Under the pieces are notes generated by a model, which was not told the origin of the DNA, made no database searches, and worked only from the letters and a program-made list of their open reading frames with translations. The position numbers and the translations under genes are program-made. From Procambarus clarkii (Eukaryota; Arthropoda; Malacostraca; Decapoda; Cambaridae), in the NCBI RefSeq assembly GCF_040958095.1, contig NC_091156.1, forward strand, positions 15,099,020 to 15,163,019: 64,000 nt of DNA, given 5' to 3'. Shown here in pieces: positions 62,220 through 64,000 of this stretch (its first letter is position 1; each line of letters opens with the position of its first letter).

Positions 62220-63998
62220 ATGGCTGGTGTACCCGGGAACCATAACAGCCCCCATCCCCGCCAGGGGCCCCTGGGTGATGGTCCACACCCGGGGCCCTCC
62301 GGTCGGGATCCCAGCCCTGGGCCCTCCAACAGTACTGATACAGGAGACTCTACAACAGACGATGAAGGTTTCAGCCTAGTCCAAAGTAGAAGTAGCAAGA
62401 AACGGGATAAGTCACGGCGACAGGATGAGCAGCAACAGCAACCTCAGCAACAACAACAACAACGACGACGACACGACGAAGACAGTGAGTGGCACACTCT
62501 AATCTTCCCTGCAGGGGTAATGACAGCAGCAGAGAAGTTCAGATGGATTATTGAGGCCGCCCGCGCCCACAGAGAAGTTTATCGTATAGACAGCAGGTGT
62601 GTAGGTGGCAATGTTAGTGCACGGGTGCAGGGGCACAGAGCCCTGAAGTTCTTCACAGAGAACAGCCTCGAGTATCAAGGTAAGAATGTCCAATTGTTAG
62701 AAGCAAACCAACAGACAAGACAAACTAAAATTATAGTTAAGAACTATAGCATTCATGTTGACGTGGAATATCTCAGGGACTATAAAGAGATTGTTTGGGT
62801 CGAGCGCAACACTGGACCAGGGGGACTGCTCAAAAATCAAGCAATTGCTATGTGGAAGGGAGAGCTGCCCCAAGTCATTAAAATACCAGGCATGAGGGCG
62901 TGCAAAGTGGAGAGGTATATTGGCAGCCCGTCCTTGTGTGGCAACTGTCAACGGTGGGATCACAGAACGTGGCAATGTGATCGCCCAATTAGGTGTGGGT
63001 GTTGCAGTGGCTCTCACGACACCAAGCAGTGTCTGGACAAGCTTAAACAGGGTGGGGGTGGCGGGGTAATACCTAAATGTGTCAACTGCAAGCAGGCCCA
63101 CCATGCCTGGAACAGGTATTGCAGCAAGAGGCCTGACTGGCAGGGCTTGAGAAGGACGCCGACGCAGACAGCAGGTGGACCAGTGAACAGGGGCGGGAAT
63201 GGCTCCGTGAACAGTACCACAGCAAGCCAGGGTCCAGCCTCCAGTAGGCAGACACCAGCCTGGGGTAGTGGTGGAGTGACCCACCACCACCCCGCACAGG
63301 CCCAACCAGACCCCATTTCTCTCACAAACCCACTTACCTCAACCCCGCTCACTAACCCCAACCTTATCTCCCACACTAACCCCAACCCTACCCCACCCAA
63401 CAACACCATTCCTGCCTCATCACCCATACCTCCTAACGCCTCCCAGTCAACCAGCCCTTCCGCCTCTCAGGCGACCCTCCCTTCCCCCCACCCTACCACT
63501 CCCCCTCCCCACTCACCAGTCAACACCTCACTGGGTCCAGATAAAACAATGCCGCCCGATATGGAAGCAATGATTACCCACATTATAAAAAATCACCCAC
63601 TCATGCAAGAACTAATAAGCAAGCAAAATAAACTTGAGAATACCCTATGTACAATCCAGAAGACCCAGGAGGCCATACTTCACATTCTGCAGGGCCTGAA
63701 GTTGCCTCAGGCGAGTTCAGCAGGTTGCAACTTGGTGCATGGGGATGCAACACGAGCCACGGCACATAACAGCAAACTCAGTGCTACCCAAGTGAACTCA
63801 GTGCGACCCAGTGAACACACCACCACCAGTGAACACAACACCACCAGTGAACACAACACCACCAACAACACCACCAGTGAACACAACACCACCAACAGCA
63901 CCACCAGTGAACACAACACCACCAACAGCACCACCAGTGAACACAACACCACCAGTGAACACAACAGCACCACCAGTGAACACAACGACACGTACTAG
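62220..63998 (+). CDS. I-type LINE ORF1 (gag-like nucleic-acid-binding protein, 592 aa)
   Basis: ORF1 proteins of I/Jockey-type LINEs coat the element RNA. The start at 62220 is chosen for its ACCATGG context; an in-frame ATG at 62172 has a weak context. Residues ~1-95 are Pro/Gly- and Gln-rich (QQQQQ runs). Residues ~95-235 form a folded domain (WHTLIFPAGVMTAAEKFRWI...). Three CCHC knuckles follow: CGNCQRWDHRTWQC (~240), CGCCSGSHDTKQC (~259) and CVNCKQAHHAWNRYC (~287). Then a long Pro/Thr/Ser/Asn linker and a SEHNTT tandem tail to the stop at 63998. ORF2 would start just past the window. No breaks are seen. The decayed copy at 4695-7195 is the same family. Confidence 0.88.
   Translation: MAGVPGNHNSPHPRQGPLGDGPHPGPSGRDPSPGPSNSTDTGDSTTDDEGFSLVQSRSSKKRDKSRRQDEQQQQPQQQQQQRRRHDEDSEWHTLIFPAGVMTAAEKFRWIIEAARAHREVYRIDSRCVGGNVSARVQGHRALKFFTENSLEYQGKNVQLLEANQQTRQTKIIVKNYSIHVDVEYLRDYKEIVWVERNTGPGGLLKNQAIAMWKGELPQVIKIPGMRACKVERYIGSPSLCGNCQRWDHRTWQCDRPIRCGCCSGSHDTKQCLDKLKQGGGGGVIPKCVNCKQAHHAWNRYCSKRPDWQGLRRTPTQTAGGPVNRGGNGSVNSTTASQGPASSRQTPAWGSGGVTHHHPAQAQPDPISLTNPLTSTPLTNPNLISHTNPNPTPPNNTIPASSPIPPNASQSTSPSASQATLPSPHPTTPPPHSPVNTSLGPDKTMPPDMEAMITHIIKNHPLMQELISKQNKLENTLCTIQKTQEAILHILQGLKLPQASSAGCNLVHGDATRATAHNSKLSATQVNSVRPSEHTTTSEHNTTSEHNTTNNTTSEHNTTNSTTSEHNTTNSTTSEHNTTSEHNSTTSEHNDTY
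63806..63988 (+). repeat. Coding minisatellite at the ORF1 C-terminus
   Basis: AGTGAACACAACACCACCA repeated in 15-, 18- and 30-bp combinations, all multiples of 3, encoding SEHNTT/NNTTSEHN. The frame is kept open. Confidence 0.9.
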
Positions 63999-64000
63999 TG

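Overview
The window is eukaryotic and non-compact: one multi-exon gene on the + strand is embedded in dense transposon debris, tRNA-headed SINEs, non-LTR retrotransposon fragments, microsatellites and minisatellites. The repeat families and the transporter type point to a decapod crustacean, probably a crayfish. That is an inference from familiarity with such repeats, not a database result.

The only host gene I can support is a sodium-dependent nutrient amino acid transporter (SLC6 family, NAAT1-like). Twelve exons (10030-60657) join in consistent phase with canonical AG/GT borders to give 499 codons, from a start Met to the end of TM9. TM10-12 and the C-terminus lie beyond the window. Intron 1 is about 30.5 kb.

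Layout. 1-9.4 kb: dispersed repeats, a perfect 30-bp minisatellite, remnants of three LINE copies. 9.4-12.8 kb: exon 1 and TA/CA microsatellites. 12.8-16 kb: a 3.2-kb TG/ACAGT minisatellite. 16.87-31.28 kb: a 41-bp minisatellite split by a 13,231-bp near-perfect palindrome (two 6,424-bp arms and a 383-bp spacer). 31-49 kb: LINE copies (one long ORF), a Penelope-like GIY-YIG fragment, SINEs, 51-bp and 31-bp minisatellites, exon 2 at 40.6 kb. 50-60.7 kb: exons 3-12, with minisatellites abutting several splice sites. 61.6-64 kb: 5' half of an apparently intact I-type LINE with a complete gag-like ORF1.

Most notable is the palindrome at 17480-30710. It begins AGTAGTAGGG, ends with the complement, and is flanked by a 6-bp direct duplication (CAAGAC). 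Excising it with one CAAGAC restores the host minisatellite register exactly. Each end contains a 19-bp inverted repeat that could form a terminal hairpin. It has no convincing coding capacity. The features resemble Polinton/Maverick-type or other protein-primed, linear-DNA elements, but the arms are long and made of successive tandem arrays. I interpret it as a non-autonomous, snap-back-derived element; it may be undescribed.

A second unusual pattern is that introns 6 and 8 of the transporter each begin with a 41-bp tandem array whose monomer contains the last bases of the exon and the splice donor, so the donor site is repeated about 16 and 13 times.
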